A DNA stretch of 44,500 bases, taken from positions 1 through 44,500 of the forward strand of contig JAFZZK010000008.1 of the NCBI GenBank assembly GCA_017615795.1. Reading direction: 5' to 3'. The position numbers were made by a program, and so were the translations under genes. The notes under the pieces were generated by a model, which had not been told where the DNA came from, ran no database searches, and saw only the letters and a list, made by a program, of their open reading frames with translations. Numbering within the stretch: position 1 is the stretch's first letter; every line of letters begins with the position of its first letter. Shown piece after piece: positions 15,008 to 24,600 of this stretch. Source of the stretch: Bacteroidales bacterium. Lineage in GTDB: Bacteria; Bacteroidota; Bacteroidia; Bacteroidales; WCHB1-69.

Positions 15008-15424
15008 CTAACACCTCTCCACCGCCTCCATCACCTCCGCCCAGTCGGTGGCGGGGTCGAAGCCGAACTTGTCGTCAATGCCCACGTTGAAATACAATTT
15101 GTCGTCGAAACAGGACAACGGGGTGTTACCCACTTCGGGGTTCCGGTTGGCATAGTCGAAATGGATCCCGTCCGCCTCGAATCTCCTCATATAAGACTTC
15201 AACTTGTCGGGATAACAACCTGACCACAAAATCAGACAGACATCGGGACGCTCGGAGAGCATCCGCAACGCCTCCTTGGCCTGCGGGAAATAATCGTATG
15301 TCTCCTCGTTTTCATAACAGGCCTTCAGTATGGTGTCGTGTATATCGACCAAAACATAGATCTTCTCCCAGTTTTTGGCGGTTTTCTTCTCGAACGCGGT
15401 GGTAAAAGCGGTTTTAATACTCAT
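15008..15424 (-). CDS. HAD-like hydrolase, small
   Basis: A 138-residue protein with a HAD-like layout: motif I at VLVDIHDTIL, motif II near LILWSG, and an acidic C-terminal segment YFNVGIDDKFGFD. The classical motif DxDxT is here D-I-H-D-T, so the usual acid/base Asp at the third position is His and the second Asp is shifted by one. There is no obvious cap domain. Likely a phosphatase or a nucleic-acid-related phosphotransferase; substrate unknown. It stands alone between the ORF6N remnant and pckA, with a 7-bp repeat tract upstream. Confidence 0.65.
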   Translation of the reverse strand: MSIKTAFTTAFEKKTAKNWEKIYVLVDIHDTILKACYENEETYDYFPQAKEALRMLSERPDVCLILWSGCYPDKLKSYMRRFEADGIHFDYANRNPEVGNTPLSCFDDKLYFNVGIDDKFGFDPATDWAEVMEAVERC

Positions 15425-15440
15425 AGATATTAGAATTTTG

Positions 15441-15489
15441 CCAATGGCCGTTAGCTGTTAGCTATTGGCCATTGGCATTTAGCTATTGG
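15441..15489 (+). repeat. Degenerate 7-bp tandem tract, seven units
   Basis: In register: CCAATGG, CCGTTAG, CTGTTAG, CTATTGG, CCATTGG, CATTTAG, CTATTGG. It lies between the HAD-like gene start and the pckA end and is the clearest of the heptamer tracts. Confidence 0.85.
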
Positions 15490-15510
15490 ATGTTGATTTC
15501 ACCAAGCTTT

Positions 15511-15526
15511 AGCCCCTAACGGGGCT
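15511..15526. repeat. Small hairpin with TAAC loop
   Basis: AGCCCC-TAAC-GGGGCT. Its flank AAGCTTT resembles GAGCTTT before the hairpin at 14334-14349, but the stem sequence differs. It lies just downstream of pckA and might also act in transcript ending; no T-run is seen. Confidence 0.7.
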
Positions 15527-15554
15527 GTTTAAGGGAAACTATTATCTATAACTG

Positions 15555-17177
15555 TTAGAGTTGCGGTCCGAACGGAATCAAAGCCTTGCCCTGCTCGGTG
15601 TCGCTGAAGTTCTCGAAGTTCTTGATGAAGGAGGCAGCCAGCGTGCGGGCGTTCTCGGCGTATGCGGCTTTGTCGCTCCAGCTGTTCTCCGGATTGAGGA
15701 TGCTGTCGTCCACGCCCGTGACGTGCTTCGGGATGCGCAGGTTGAAGGGCTTCACCAGCTCTGTCTCGCAGTTCAGCAATTCACCGTTGAGGATAGCGGT
15801 GATGATGGCACGGGTGGCCTTCAGGGAGATGCGCTCCCCTACTCCGTAGCCGCCGCCGGTCCAGCCGGTGTTCACCAAGTATGCCGTGGCGTTGTGCTGG
15901 TCGAGTTTCTTGGCCAACTCCTCGGCATATTTGGTCGGGTGCAGCAACAGGAAGGCTGCGCCGAAGCAGGAGGAGAAGGTGGGTTGCGGGGTGACAATGC
16001 CGCGCTCGGTGCCGGCCAACTTGGCGGTGTAACCACTAAGATAATAGTACATCGTCTGCTCGCGGTTGAGGACGGCCACCGGAGGCAGCACGCCAAAGGC
16101 GTCGGCGGAGAGGAAGATGATCTTGCTCGGGTGCGTGCCGCGCGACACGGGCTTCACGATGTTGTCGATATGGTAGATGGGATAAGAGACGCGGGTGTTC
16201 TCGGTCTTGGCGGCGGAGTCGAAGTCGATGTTGCCCTCTGCGTCCACTACAAGGTTCTCCAACAAAGCATCGCGCTTGATGGCGTGGTAGATGTCGGGTT
16301 CCTTGGCCTCGCTGAGGTTGATGCACTTGGCATAGCAGCCTCCCTCGAAGTTGAAGACGCCGTTGTCGTCCCAGCCGTGTTCATCGTCGCCGATGAGGGC
16401 GCGGTTCGGGTCAGTGGAGAGCGTAGTCTTGCCGGTGCCGGAGAGGCCGAAGAAGATGGCCGTGTCGCCATCCTTGCCCTGGTTGGCGGAGCAGTGCATG
16501 GCAGCCATGCCGTTGAGTGGCAGGAAGTAGTTCATCACGGAGAAGATGCCCTTCTTCATCTCGCCGCCGTACCAGGTGCCGCCGATGAGGGCCATTCTTT
16601 CGGTGAGGTTGAAGGCCACATAGACCTCGCTGTGCAAGCCCATCTCCTTCCAGTCAGGGTTGGTGGTCTTGCCGGCGTTCAGCACCACGAAGTCAGGAGT
16701 GAAGTCCTTGAGTTCCTCCTCGCTCGGGCGGATGAACATGTTCTTCACGAAATGGGCCTGCCAGGCCACCTCGGAGACGAAGCGCACCTTCATGCGGGAG
16801 TCCTCGTTGGCGCCGCAGTAGCCGTCCATCACATACACCTTCTTGCCCGTGAGCTGTTTCTGGGTGATCTTTTTGAGATGTTCCCAGGTCTTGGCATCGA
16901 TGGGCTTGTTGTCGGAGCCCTTCTTGTTGGGGTCGGCCCACCAGACGTTGTTTTTGGTGTTCTCGTCGAGGACAATGTACTTGTCTTTCGGGGAGCGGCC
17001 AGTGAAGATGCCAGTATCGACTGATAAGGCACCGGATTTGGTCAAGTAGGCTTTCTCATAGCCAGTGAGGGAAGGGTCGGTCTCGTGCTGGTAAAGCTCG
17101 TCGTAGGAGAGGTTGTGGTAGATTTCAACGGGGTCCAACACGCCGAGGTCTTTCAATTGTTCTTTGAGGTCTTTCAT
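15555..17177 (-). CDS. pckA: Phosphoenolpyruvate carboxykinase (ATP)
   Basis: A 540-residue cytosolic enzyme that interconverts oxaloacetate + ATP and PEP + CO2 + ADP. In anaerobic Bacteroidales it commonly runs in the carboxylating direction toward succinate. Motifs: [11 protein letters not shown], the [15 protein letters not shown] region, the kinase P-loop GLSGTGKTT (about 243-251), and the metal-binding DDEHGWDD. Length matches the ATP-type family exactly. Single gene with its own promoter at 17222. Confidence 0.98.
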   Translation of the reverse strand: MKDLKEQLKDLGVLDPVEIYHNLSYDELYQHETDPSLTGYEKAYLTKSGALSVDTGIFTGRSPKDKYIVLDENTKNNVWWADPNKKGSDNKPIDAKTWEHLKKITQKQLTGKKVYVMDGYCGANEDSRMKVRFVSEVAWQAHFVKNMFIRPSEEELKDFTPDFVVLNAGKTTNPDWKEMGLHSEVYVAFNLTERMALIGGTWYGGEMKKGIFSVMNYFLPLNGMAAMHCSANQGKDGDTAIFFGLSGTGKTTLSTDPNRALIGDDEHGWDDNGVFNFEGGCYAKCINLSEAKEPDIYHAIKRDALLENLVVDAEGNIDFDSAAKTENTRVSYPIYHIDNIVKPVSRGTHPSKIIFLSADAFGVLPPVAVLNREQTMYYYLSGYTAKLAGTERGIVTPQPTFSSCFGAAFLLLHPTKYAEELAKKLDQHNATAYLVNTGWTGGGYGVGERISLKATRAIITAILNGELLNCETELVKPFNLRIPKHVTGVDDSILNPENSWSDKAAYAENARTLAASFIKNFENFSDTEQGKALIPFGPQL

Positions 17178-17221
17178 AAAGGGTATGTTTTTTGTTATTA
17201 AAAAGATGCATTTAGAGGCTG

Positions 17222-17229
17222 CAAAAATA
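17222..17229 (-). promoter_or_regulatory. -7 box TATTTTTG for pckA
   Basis: Consensus -7 element on the minus strand, 44 bases before the pckA start. Confidence 0.75.
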
Positions 17230-17286
17230 CAAAAAAAGAAGTTGTGTTTTTTTGCATTTTTAACACTTATTGCAGTAAAAAAAATG

Positions 17287-17294
17287 TATCTTTG
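17287..17294 (+). promoter_or_regulatory. -7 box TATCTTTG for the T9SS cargo gene
   Basis: Consensus element followed by GCCCCG. The leader to the ATG at 17407 is over 100 bases, A-rich and without obvious structure. Confidence 0.75.
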
Positions 17295-17406
17295 CCCCGT
17301 TTTTTATGCAAAAATGGCATCAAAGTATTAAAACACGAATAAACTGCAATTTATCACTAACATAACACACAACAATTCAATTATTAACCAACAAAAAACC
17401 AAAAAA

Positions 17407-20400
17407 ATGAGGAAATTTTTTACCTTTTGCATTGTCTTCTTGGCAATGAGCATTTGTGCTAATGCACAAACTGTTTTCTCGGAGAATTTCGATTCGGGCA
17501 TGCCTACTGGCTGGACTCAGATCGATGCCAACAACGATGGTATGGGCTGGGAGCACAGCTCCAATCCCGTTTCCTACTTCGGTTCCGGCGTGGACCTTTC
17601 AGGTACTGGCCATAACAGTTCCAATGGCTTTGTCGTCTCCGGATCATACAGCAATGTGACCAACACTGCCATTACACCGGACAACTGGTTGATCACTCCA
17701 GCCATCCAGCTGACGGCCAACAGCACCCTTACGTTCTGGGTTTGCGGACAGGATGCCAGCTACGCTGCCGAGCATTACGGTGTGTACATCTCCACCACCA
17801 ATGCCACCAGCACTTCTGCTTTTACCATGCTGAACCAATGGACGATTGGCTCGTCCAAGGTCCAGACCGCTTGGGAGGAAAAAACGGTTGACCTTTCCGC
17901 TTACACGGGACAGACGGTCTATATCGCCTTCCGTCACTTCAATTGCAATGACCAGTTCGTGCTCGACTTAGACGATGTGACCATCACGGCCCAGCCGACA
18001 AGTCCCACGATTGTGGCCAATCCCATCACACTTGATTTCGGTACAACTTCTCTGGGTACTACCGTGGATGCTACAGTGGCTGTTACCACCTTCAATCTTA
18101 CCGCTGGTGTGACTGCTACCACCGCAGCTCCGTTTAGTGTCTCCGCTGATGGTACCACCTACGGCACTACAGCTACCCTCGCTACAGCTGGCGGCACGCT
18201 CTATGTGCAGTATGCGCCCACCACTGCCGGCACTGACAACGGTACTGTGACCCTCGCTTCTACCGGTGCCACCAATGTCACCGTCAGCCTGACCGGTTCT
18301 GCTATTGACTGCAGCAACATCACCATTCCCTTCACCGAAGGTTTCGAAGGTGGCATCGATTGCTGGACAATGATCAGCGCCGACCCTGCCAATAACGACC
18401 GTTTTGGTATCTACGCGGATGCTAATGCATACGACGGCAACTTCGATTTCCGTTTCAGCAGCTTTAGTACGGCATCTGACTATAACCAATATCTCATCAC
18501 TCCCCAGCTGACCTTGCCTGCTGGCCAGACGTACACGTTGAAATTCTACTACAAAGGTTATAACGCCAACGAGAACTTCAAGGTGCTGTATTCCACTACT
18601 GACAACAATCTCAGCAGCTTCACGATGCTGTCCGATTTCACGAATGTGGCCACTTCATGGACACTGGTTGCTCTCGATCTGCCCGCAGGCACCAAATATG
18701 TGGCCATTAACTATTATGGCAACTATCAGTATTACCTCTATGTTGACAATATCAACATTGCTCCTCTTTCTGCTCCCGATGTATTTATTTCCGGTCCCAC
18801 AGAGCTGGAAGTCGGCTCTACAGGCACCTTCTCCGCTACTAGTCCGTTGGCGAATTCTTTTGCTTGGATGGTTGACGGCGTCGCTGCTACTTCTACCACG
18901 AATACGCTCACTTATAGCTTTACTACCGCCGGCATCCACAACGTGAAAGTCATCGCCACCAACAACGTCGGCAGTAATGCTGACAGCATGGATGTGGATG
19001 TTTACGTTTGCAACGCTATTACTCAATTCCCTTACACTGAAGGATTCGAGAACAGTTTCCGTTGCTGGACTATGATTAGCATGGATCCTGCCAACGACGG
19101 CAACTTTGGTGTCCTCAACAATGCCTCATACGCCAACGAAGGCACCCACGCCTTCATGTTCAGCAGCTACAACAGTGCTTCGGATTACAACCAGTACTTG
19201 ATTACTCCCGAACTTCAGTTCCCTGCTGGTTCCAGCTATTCGTTCGGCTTTTACTATATGGGAAGGTCTGCTGATGACAATTTCAAAGTTTTGTACTCCA
19301 CTACTGACAACAACCCCAGTAGCTTTACAGTGCTGGCTGACTACACGAATGTTGCCACAGAATGGACGCAAGCAGCAATCGCTCTGCCCGCCGGTACCAA
19401 ATATGTGGCCATCAATTATTACGGCGACTATGCTTACTATTTGTTCGTGGACAATATCAACATCGCTCAACTGGCTGCTCCCACAGTTACGATCCAAGGA
19501 CCTGGAGCTATAGAAGTCGGCAATCCTGCCGTGTTTACTGCTGTGAACCAATTGGCTGAGTCCTTCGCATGGACTGTTGACGGTTCTGCTGTCTCCTCTA
19601 CAACGAACACGCTCACCCACACATTCACGACTACTGGTAACCATACGGTGGGCGTGACTGCCACTAATAGTGTCGGTTCTGCCACTGCCTCCTTTACGGT
19701 AAACGTTTATTCCTGCGATCAGGCACAAACTCTGCCGTACTTTGATGGCTTTGAAGGTGGTATGGGCTGCTGGACTCCTTTTGATGAGGACGGCGATGGT
19801 TACACATGGGTTGACAACATCAACTCTGATTGGCCGTACCAAGCTTATGATGGTAACGGCTGCATTATGTCCGCTTCCTACATCAACAATGTTGGTGCCC
19901 TTGAACCTGACAACTGGGTGGTTTCCCCTGCTATTGTAATACCGAATGAAGGCGCTAAACTGTCGTTCTTCGTTGCCGCACAAGATGCTAACTACGCAGA
20001 CGAACACTACGGTGTATATGTTTCCACCTCCGGCACGAATCCGTCCAACTTTACTCTCCTCTTCGAGGAAGACCTTGATGCCAATGGTGGTCCTCGCGAT
20101 CAGGGTGCTTGGAAACAGAAATTTGTCAACTTGAATTATGGCGGCCAGACGGTTTACGTCGCCTTCCGTCACTTCAATGTCACTGACATGTTCTGGATGC
20201 TGATTGACAACGTCAGTGTGACACCTGGCGTGGGTGTTGATAATCACGAGCTGAATGCCAAGATTTATCCGAATCCTGCCAACAATGTCCTCAATGTCAA
20301 TGCCAACAGCAACATCAACAAGGTTGAAGTTTACAACATGCTTGGCCAAAATGTGATGACGGTTGACGTCAACGACACCAACGCCAGCATCAACACCTCC

Positions 20401-20481
20401 AGCCTTTCCACAGGCATGTACACGCTGAAACTCCATACCGACAACGGTGTTGTCAACCGTAAATTCACGGTGGCCCGCTAA
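17407..20481 (+). CDS. Large secreted adhesin-like protein with T9SS sorting domain
   Basis: A 1024-residue protein. Signal peptide 1-20 (SICANA). Domains in order: cleaved-adhesin/MAM-like (about 22-195), an Ig-like or ASH-type domain (about 196-299), then two near-identical units each made of a choice-of-anchor-J-like domain (EGFE...CWTMIS to NINIA, about 300-454 and 538-687) plus a PKD-like domain (about 455-537 and 688-773), another cleaved-adhesin domain (about 774-940), and a T9SS type A C-terminal domain (about 949-1024) beginning KIYPNPANN. It should cross the outer membrane through the type IX system and be surface-attached or released. No catalytic domain is seen, so binding to host or substrate glycans is the likely role. 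Resembles gingipain-type hemagglutinin modules. Confidence 0.9.
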   Translation: MRKFFTFCIVFLAMSICANAQTVFSENFDSGMPTGWTQIDANNDGMGWEHSSNPVSYFGSGVDLSGTGHNSSNGFVVSGSYSNVTNTAITPDNWLITPAIQLTANSTLTFWVCGQDASYAAEHYGVYISTTNATSTSAFTMLNQWTIGSSKVQTAWEEKTVDLSAYTGQTVYIAFRHFNCNDQFVLDLDDVTITAQPTSPTIVANPITLDFGTTSLGTTVDATVAVTTFNLTAGVTATTAAPFSVSADGTTYGTTATLATAGGTLYVQYAPTTAGTDNGTVTLASTGATNVTVSLTGSAIDCSNITIPFTEGFEGGIDCWTMISADPANNDRFGIYADANAYDGNFDFRFSSFSTASDYNQYLITPQLTLPAGQTYTLKFYYKGYNANENFKVLYSTTDNNLSSFTMLSDFTNVATSWTLVALDLPAGTKYVAINYYGNYQYYLYVDNINIAPLSAPDVFISGPTELEVGSTGTFSATSPLANSFAWMVDGVAATSTTNTLTYSFTTAGIHNVKVIATNNVGSNADSMDVDVYVCNAITQFPYTEGFENSFRCWTMISMDPANDGNFGVLNNASYANEGTHAFMFSSYNSASDYNQYLITPELQFPAGSSYSFGFYYMGRSADDNFKVLYSTTDNNPSSFTVLADYTNVATEWTQAAIALPAGTKYVAINYYGDYAYYLFVDNINIAQLAAPTVTIQGPGAIEVGNPAVFTAVNQLAESFAWTVDGSAVSSTTNTLTHTFTTTGNHTVGVTATNSVGSATASFTVNVYSCDQAQTLPYFDGFEGGMGCWTPFDEDGDGYTWVDNINSDWPYQAYDGNGCIMSASYINNVGALEPDNWVVSPAIVIPNEGAKLSFFVAAQDANYADEHYGVYVSTSGTNPSNFTLLFEEDLDANGGPRDQGAWKQKFVNLNYGGQTVYVAFRHFNVTDMFWMLIDNVSVTPGVGVDNHELNAKIYPNPANNVLNVNANSNINKVEVYNMLGQNVMTVDVNDTNASINTSSLSTGMYTLKLHTDNGVVNRKFTVAR

Positions 20482-20504
20482 TTGAACGGTAATTGCCAAA
20501 TGAC

Positions 20505-20539
20505 AAAAATCCCCGCCTGAAGGTGGGGATTTTTTTTTG
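20505..20539 (+). terminator. Rho-independent terminator after the T9SS gene
   Basis: ATCCCCGCCT and AGGTGGGGAT form a near-perfect stem (one G-T pair) followed by a run of nine T. Confidence 0.9.
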
Positions 20540-20550
20540 AATTAATAGAG

Positions 20551-20597
20551 ATTCCGCCCAACGCTACCGCTTTGTGCGGAATGGTGCACCGCACGTA
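20551..20597. repeat. Short intergenic repeat related to 14211-14546
   Basis: GCGGAATGGTGCACCGC (20576-20592) matches GCGGAATGGTGCGCCGC at 14528-14544 with one difference, and both are preceded by an ATTCCGCC motif. This points to fragments of one repeat family. Confidence 0.6.
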
Positions 20598-20624
20598 GGA
20601 CAAAAAAGAAAATGGGCGACAAAA

Positions 20625-21644
20625 TCAGAGCACGCGGCTGCTGTAGGGAACGGCGTCGATGTTCACAAACTCTCCTTTCAGGAACTTGAAATAGCCGCAC
20701 ACCGCAATCATCGCGGCATTGTCGGTGGTGAGGTCCAACGTGGGCAGGAAGAGGTTCTTGCGGTAGCGTCGCGCCACGTCGGCGGCAGCATTACGCAATC
20801 CCGAGTTGGCGGAGACACCGCCGGCCAGGACAAAATCCTTGCACGGGGTCGACTTCATCGCCTTCACGACCTTGTCCATCAATGATTTCACGATGGCATA
20901 CTGGATAGAGGCCGCCAAGTCGTGGATGTTCTCCTCTATGAAGTTAGGGTTTTCCTTGAGCTGGTCGCGCACGAAATAGAGGAAAGAGGTCTTCAGCCCG
21001 CTGAAGCTGTAGTCGAGGCCCGGCACGTGCGCAATGGCAAATTGGAAACGCTTGGGGTCGCCCTCCTTTGCATATTGGTCGATGACCGGCCCGCCTGGAT
21101 ATGGAAGCCCCAGGATCTTGGCAGCCTTGTCGAAGGCCTCACCCGCCGCGTCGTCAATGGTGCAGCCTAATCGCTGCATATCGAAATAGTCGTTCACCTG
21201 CAGCAACAGCGTGTGCCCTCCCGAGACGGTGAGGCAGAGAAACGGGAAAGAGGGGGGTACACGCTCCTCGCCGGGCTTGTCCAAGAAGTTGGCCAAGACA
21301 TGCGCCTGCAAGTGGTCCACCTCGACCAAGGGCACGTCCAACGAGTATGACATGGCCTTGGCGAAGGAACTTCCCACGAGCAAAGAGCCCAAAAGTCCCG
21401 GCCCATTTGTGAATGCAATAGCAGATAATTGATTTTTGTGTATCTTTGCGCGCTTCAATGCCGTGTCTATCACAGGGATGATATTTTGTTGGTGCGCGCG
21501 CGATGCCAACTCCGGCACCACGCCCCCATATTCGGCGTGAACTCGCTGTGAGGCAATGACATTGGACAAAATCGTCGTTCCTTCGACAACGGCAGCGGAT
21601 GTGTCGTCACAAGAGGATTCGATACCTAAAATGTAAACAGACAT
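20625..21644 (-). CDS. tsaD: tRNA N6-adenosine threonylcarbamoyltransferase TsaD
   Basis: A 339-residue ASKHA-fold enzyme that transfers threonylcarbamoyl to A37 of ANN-decoding tRNAs, acting with TsaB and TsaE. Metal-binding histidines lie in DHLQAH (H111 and H115, the same numbering as in E. coli). Other signatures: GIESSCDDTSAAVV at the N-terminus, GGVVPELASRAH, SGGHTLLL and the C-terminal TTDNAAMIA. Length is standard. Divergent from tamB with only 12 bases between the start codons. Confidence 0.98.
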   Translation of the reverse strand: MSVYILGIESSCDDTSAAVVEGTTILSNVIASQRVHAEYGGVVPELASRAHQQNIIPVIDTALKRAKIHKNQLSAIAFTNGPGLLGSLLVGSSFAKAMSYSLDVPLVEVDHLQAHVLANFLDKPGEERVPPSFPFLCLTVSGGHTLLLQVNDYFDMQRLGCTIDDAAGEAFDKAAKILGLPYPGGPVIDQYAKEGDPKRFQFAIAHVPGLDYSFSGLKTSFLYFVRDQLKENPNFIEENIHDLAASIQYAIVKSLMDKVVKAMKSTPCKDFVLAGGVSANSGLRNAAADVARRYRKNLFLPTLDLTTDNAAMIAVCGYFKFLKGEFVNIDAVPYSSRVL

Positions 21645-21656
21645 AACAACGATATT

Positions 21657-24600
21657 TTGAGCGGCAAAATTAGAAAAAAATTCTGGAAAGCAATCCTATG
21701 GATCTTCTTGGGATTCCTGATCCTCGACCTTGCCGTCGTGGGGCTGCTCTTCGTGCCCTCTGTCCAAACGTTTGTGGTCGGCAAAGTCACCGACAAGCTG
21801 ACCGAACAATGGGGCACCGAAATATCTATCAAAGACATCCACATCACCCCCACCCTCAAACTGGTTGCCCACGACTTCCGCATCTGTGACCACCACCATA
21901 ACGACATGATCTACGTGGGCACGGTCAAGGGGCGACTGCAATATTTCAGTCTCAAACCCCTCAAACTGGTCTTCCAGGAAATCGACCTTGACAAGGCCAA
22001 TGTGGTTGTCCGCAAATATTCCGGCGAAAAGTCCGTCAATTTCTCCGTGTGGGCCAAGGTCTTTCCACACAAAAAAGAACCCGGCACATTCCTGCTCACC
22101 TCCAAAAAACTCACTCTGTCGAACAGTCGTGTCGCCGTGGTCATGGATGACTCCCGGAAGGTTTTTGAGGTGAAAGACAAGCCCGACATCGACTATGCGT
22201 TCTATGAGATCAAAGACCTTAACTGGAAAAGCGAGGAGTTTAAGGTACACCACGAGGGTGTGACTACCGTGGCCACCAAGTTCAAACACTTGGCCTACAA
22301 CCAGTACAACGGTTTTTCGCTTACTGATGGCAAAGGCGATTTCTCCATTTCCGACACTGCGCTGATTTTCGACAATCTGAAATTCGTGACGCCCAACAGC
22401 CGCTTGGATATGGATTTTGCCTTTTATTATCCCAAATGGCACGGGTTGGGAGAGTTCTTGGATTCGGTGTATTTCAAGACGACCATACGTCCCTCGCAGC
22501 TGGGCATGCAGGATGTTGTGGCGCATGTGCCCTCGCTCAAGGGCATGGACGAGACGGTGATGATCGAGGCCGACCGCTTTGAGGGGCCGCTGCGCGATTT
22601 CCGTCTCATCGGGCTGCACGCCGGCTGGGGCATGGGCACCCGCTTGAACGGCGACCTGGCCATCACGGACATCACAAATTTCAAACATGCCCGCATCACG
22701 GCCAACATCGACTCCTCGCAGGTCAACGTCCCCGCATTGGCCAACTTCACCTTGCCGGGAGGCAAAAAAATCCCCATCAACAAGACCATTGCCAAATTGG
22801 GGAACACGGGGTTAAAGTGCTTTTTCTCGGGCACGCCTTCTGTGTTCGACGCCACCGTGGACGCCCAAACCGCATTGGGTAATCTATATGCTAATTTAGG
22901 AACCTTTGTTGATGATGGCAAATATCTTTTTGAAGGCTCCGTCTCTTCTCCGAATCTTAATCTCGCCAAACTGACCAACACCCCCAAAGTGCTCGGCACC
23001 ACAGGCGCATACGTCTCCTTCGACGGCGAGATGGACTCCCCCACTCTGTCCGCTGAGAATTTCAAGACCATGCAGGCACATCTGACCGGCGACATCGACC
23101 ATCTCTCCCTCCTCGGTTACAACCTGCACAACACAAAAGTGGAGGCCGACTACAAAAACAAGTTCTACAACGGCTCCATCGTTGCGAACGACCCCAATTT
23201 CAAAGGCGACATCTTGGCGCAACTCGACCTTACTGAGAAGATACCCTTCCTGCAAGGCTCCATTTCCCTCGACAACTTCGATGCCGGTGCCATCGCGAAA
23301 AGAATGCCCGCCGTGGACTCCGCGTCCGCCACCGGCTTAAACAAGGTCGTCTATGCCCTGCAAAAGAACCCCAAACTGCGCATCGGTTTCGACAACTTCG
23401 CCATCGCCCTGCATGGCAGCAACATTGAGAATGTCAATGGATATGCCGCGTGCGACAATATCCGCATCTATACAGGCGAGGACAGTTTGCTCCATGACCG
23501 TATCCGCTTGACGGCCCTCAACAACAATAACACGCATAAATACATCCTCGCATCCGGGATCGCCAACGCGACCCTTGAGACCAACTACCACATCAACAGC
23601 ATCAAGGACACTCTCCAGAATCTCGCCCATGCCTTCTTCCCGACCTTGATTTCCGCCAAATCCACCATATCTCCGGCCCCTGTTGCAGACAGCGAGGAGA
23701 TGGGTTTCCTCAATATTAGTGTTACCACTTACCGAACCTGGAACCTCTTGCGGATCATTTTGCCGAATGTTTTTCTGGCTTCCAACTCCACGGTTGACCT
23801 CGCCCTCACCTCCGACCACAAATCCGACCGTGTACAGGCTGACATCCCTTTCTTCGGCATTCGGAATAAAATCGCCGTTCATAATCTGACAATGGATGGC
23901 AATTCTTCCGATGTTAAAAACTTGAATGTCCATCTCCGTTCAGACTCCATTGTCGCCATTGTTGGAAAGAACAGATTACCTTTAGAGAATATTAATCTTT
24001 TGGCAAACGCCCATAACGACTCCGTCTATTACAATTTTGAATGGCAAAACGATTTCAACCATCGTGACAACAGCACGTCACGGCTTTCGGGTAACGCCAA
24101 TCTGGCAGATGTGGAAGATATATCCTTTAATCTGCGCAATTCCGTTCTCTATATCAACGACATGCCTTGGAAATTCAACAATGACAACGGCATCCGTTTG
24201 CAAGAGGGTTCCATCGCCGTCCACGACCTCGTCATCAGCAATGGCAATAGCAACATCACTGTCGATGGGCGCTATGCCAAGGGAACGCGGGAACGCATGA
24301 ACCTCCAGGTCGAGAAATTCGACATGAACATCCTGAATCCCATCATCGGCAATTTAGGACTGGGTGGTACCATTTCAGCGGATGCGAACCTCATTCAACC
24401 TAAAGACAGAGTTATCATTTTCGGCAAAATGTTAGCTGATGAATTTCAGTTTCAAAACACCTCCATCGGTGATGTTTTCGTGGTTGCCGGGCTGGATACG
24501 GCAGGCAACGTCGGCTTCAGTGGCGGAGTTTTCCGGGACACTGCCAACAGTCATATCTCGTTGCAGAATTACACTTTCCGCAATTTCCAGAAAGAACCTG

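Noticed and set aside
15441-15489. Heptamer tract considered as a CRISPR array or iteron origin
   Set aside because: The unit is 7 bp without spacers, no cas genes are present, and no rep gene or DnaA-box cluster was seen nearby.
15561-17024. A 487-codon plus-strand open frame opposite pckA
   Set aside because: Low-complexity Gly/Val/Ala/Leu composition and full overlap with a certain housekeeping gene mark it as a shadow frame.
19126-20499. A 457-codon minus-strand frame opposite the T9SS cargo gene
   Set aside because: No promoter, no domain, and it is explained by codon bias of the repeats on the other strand.
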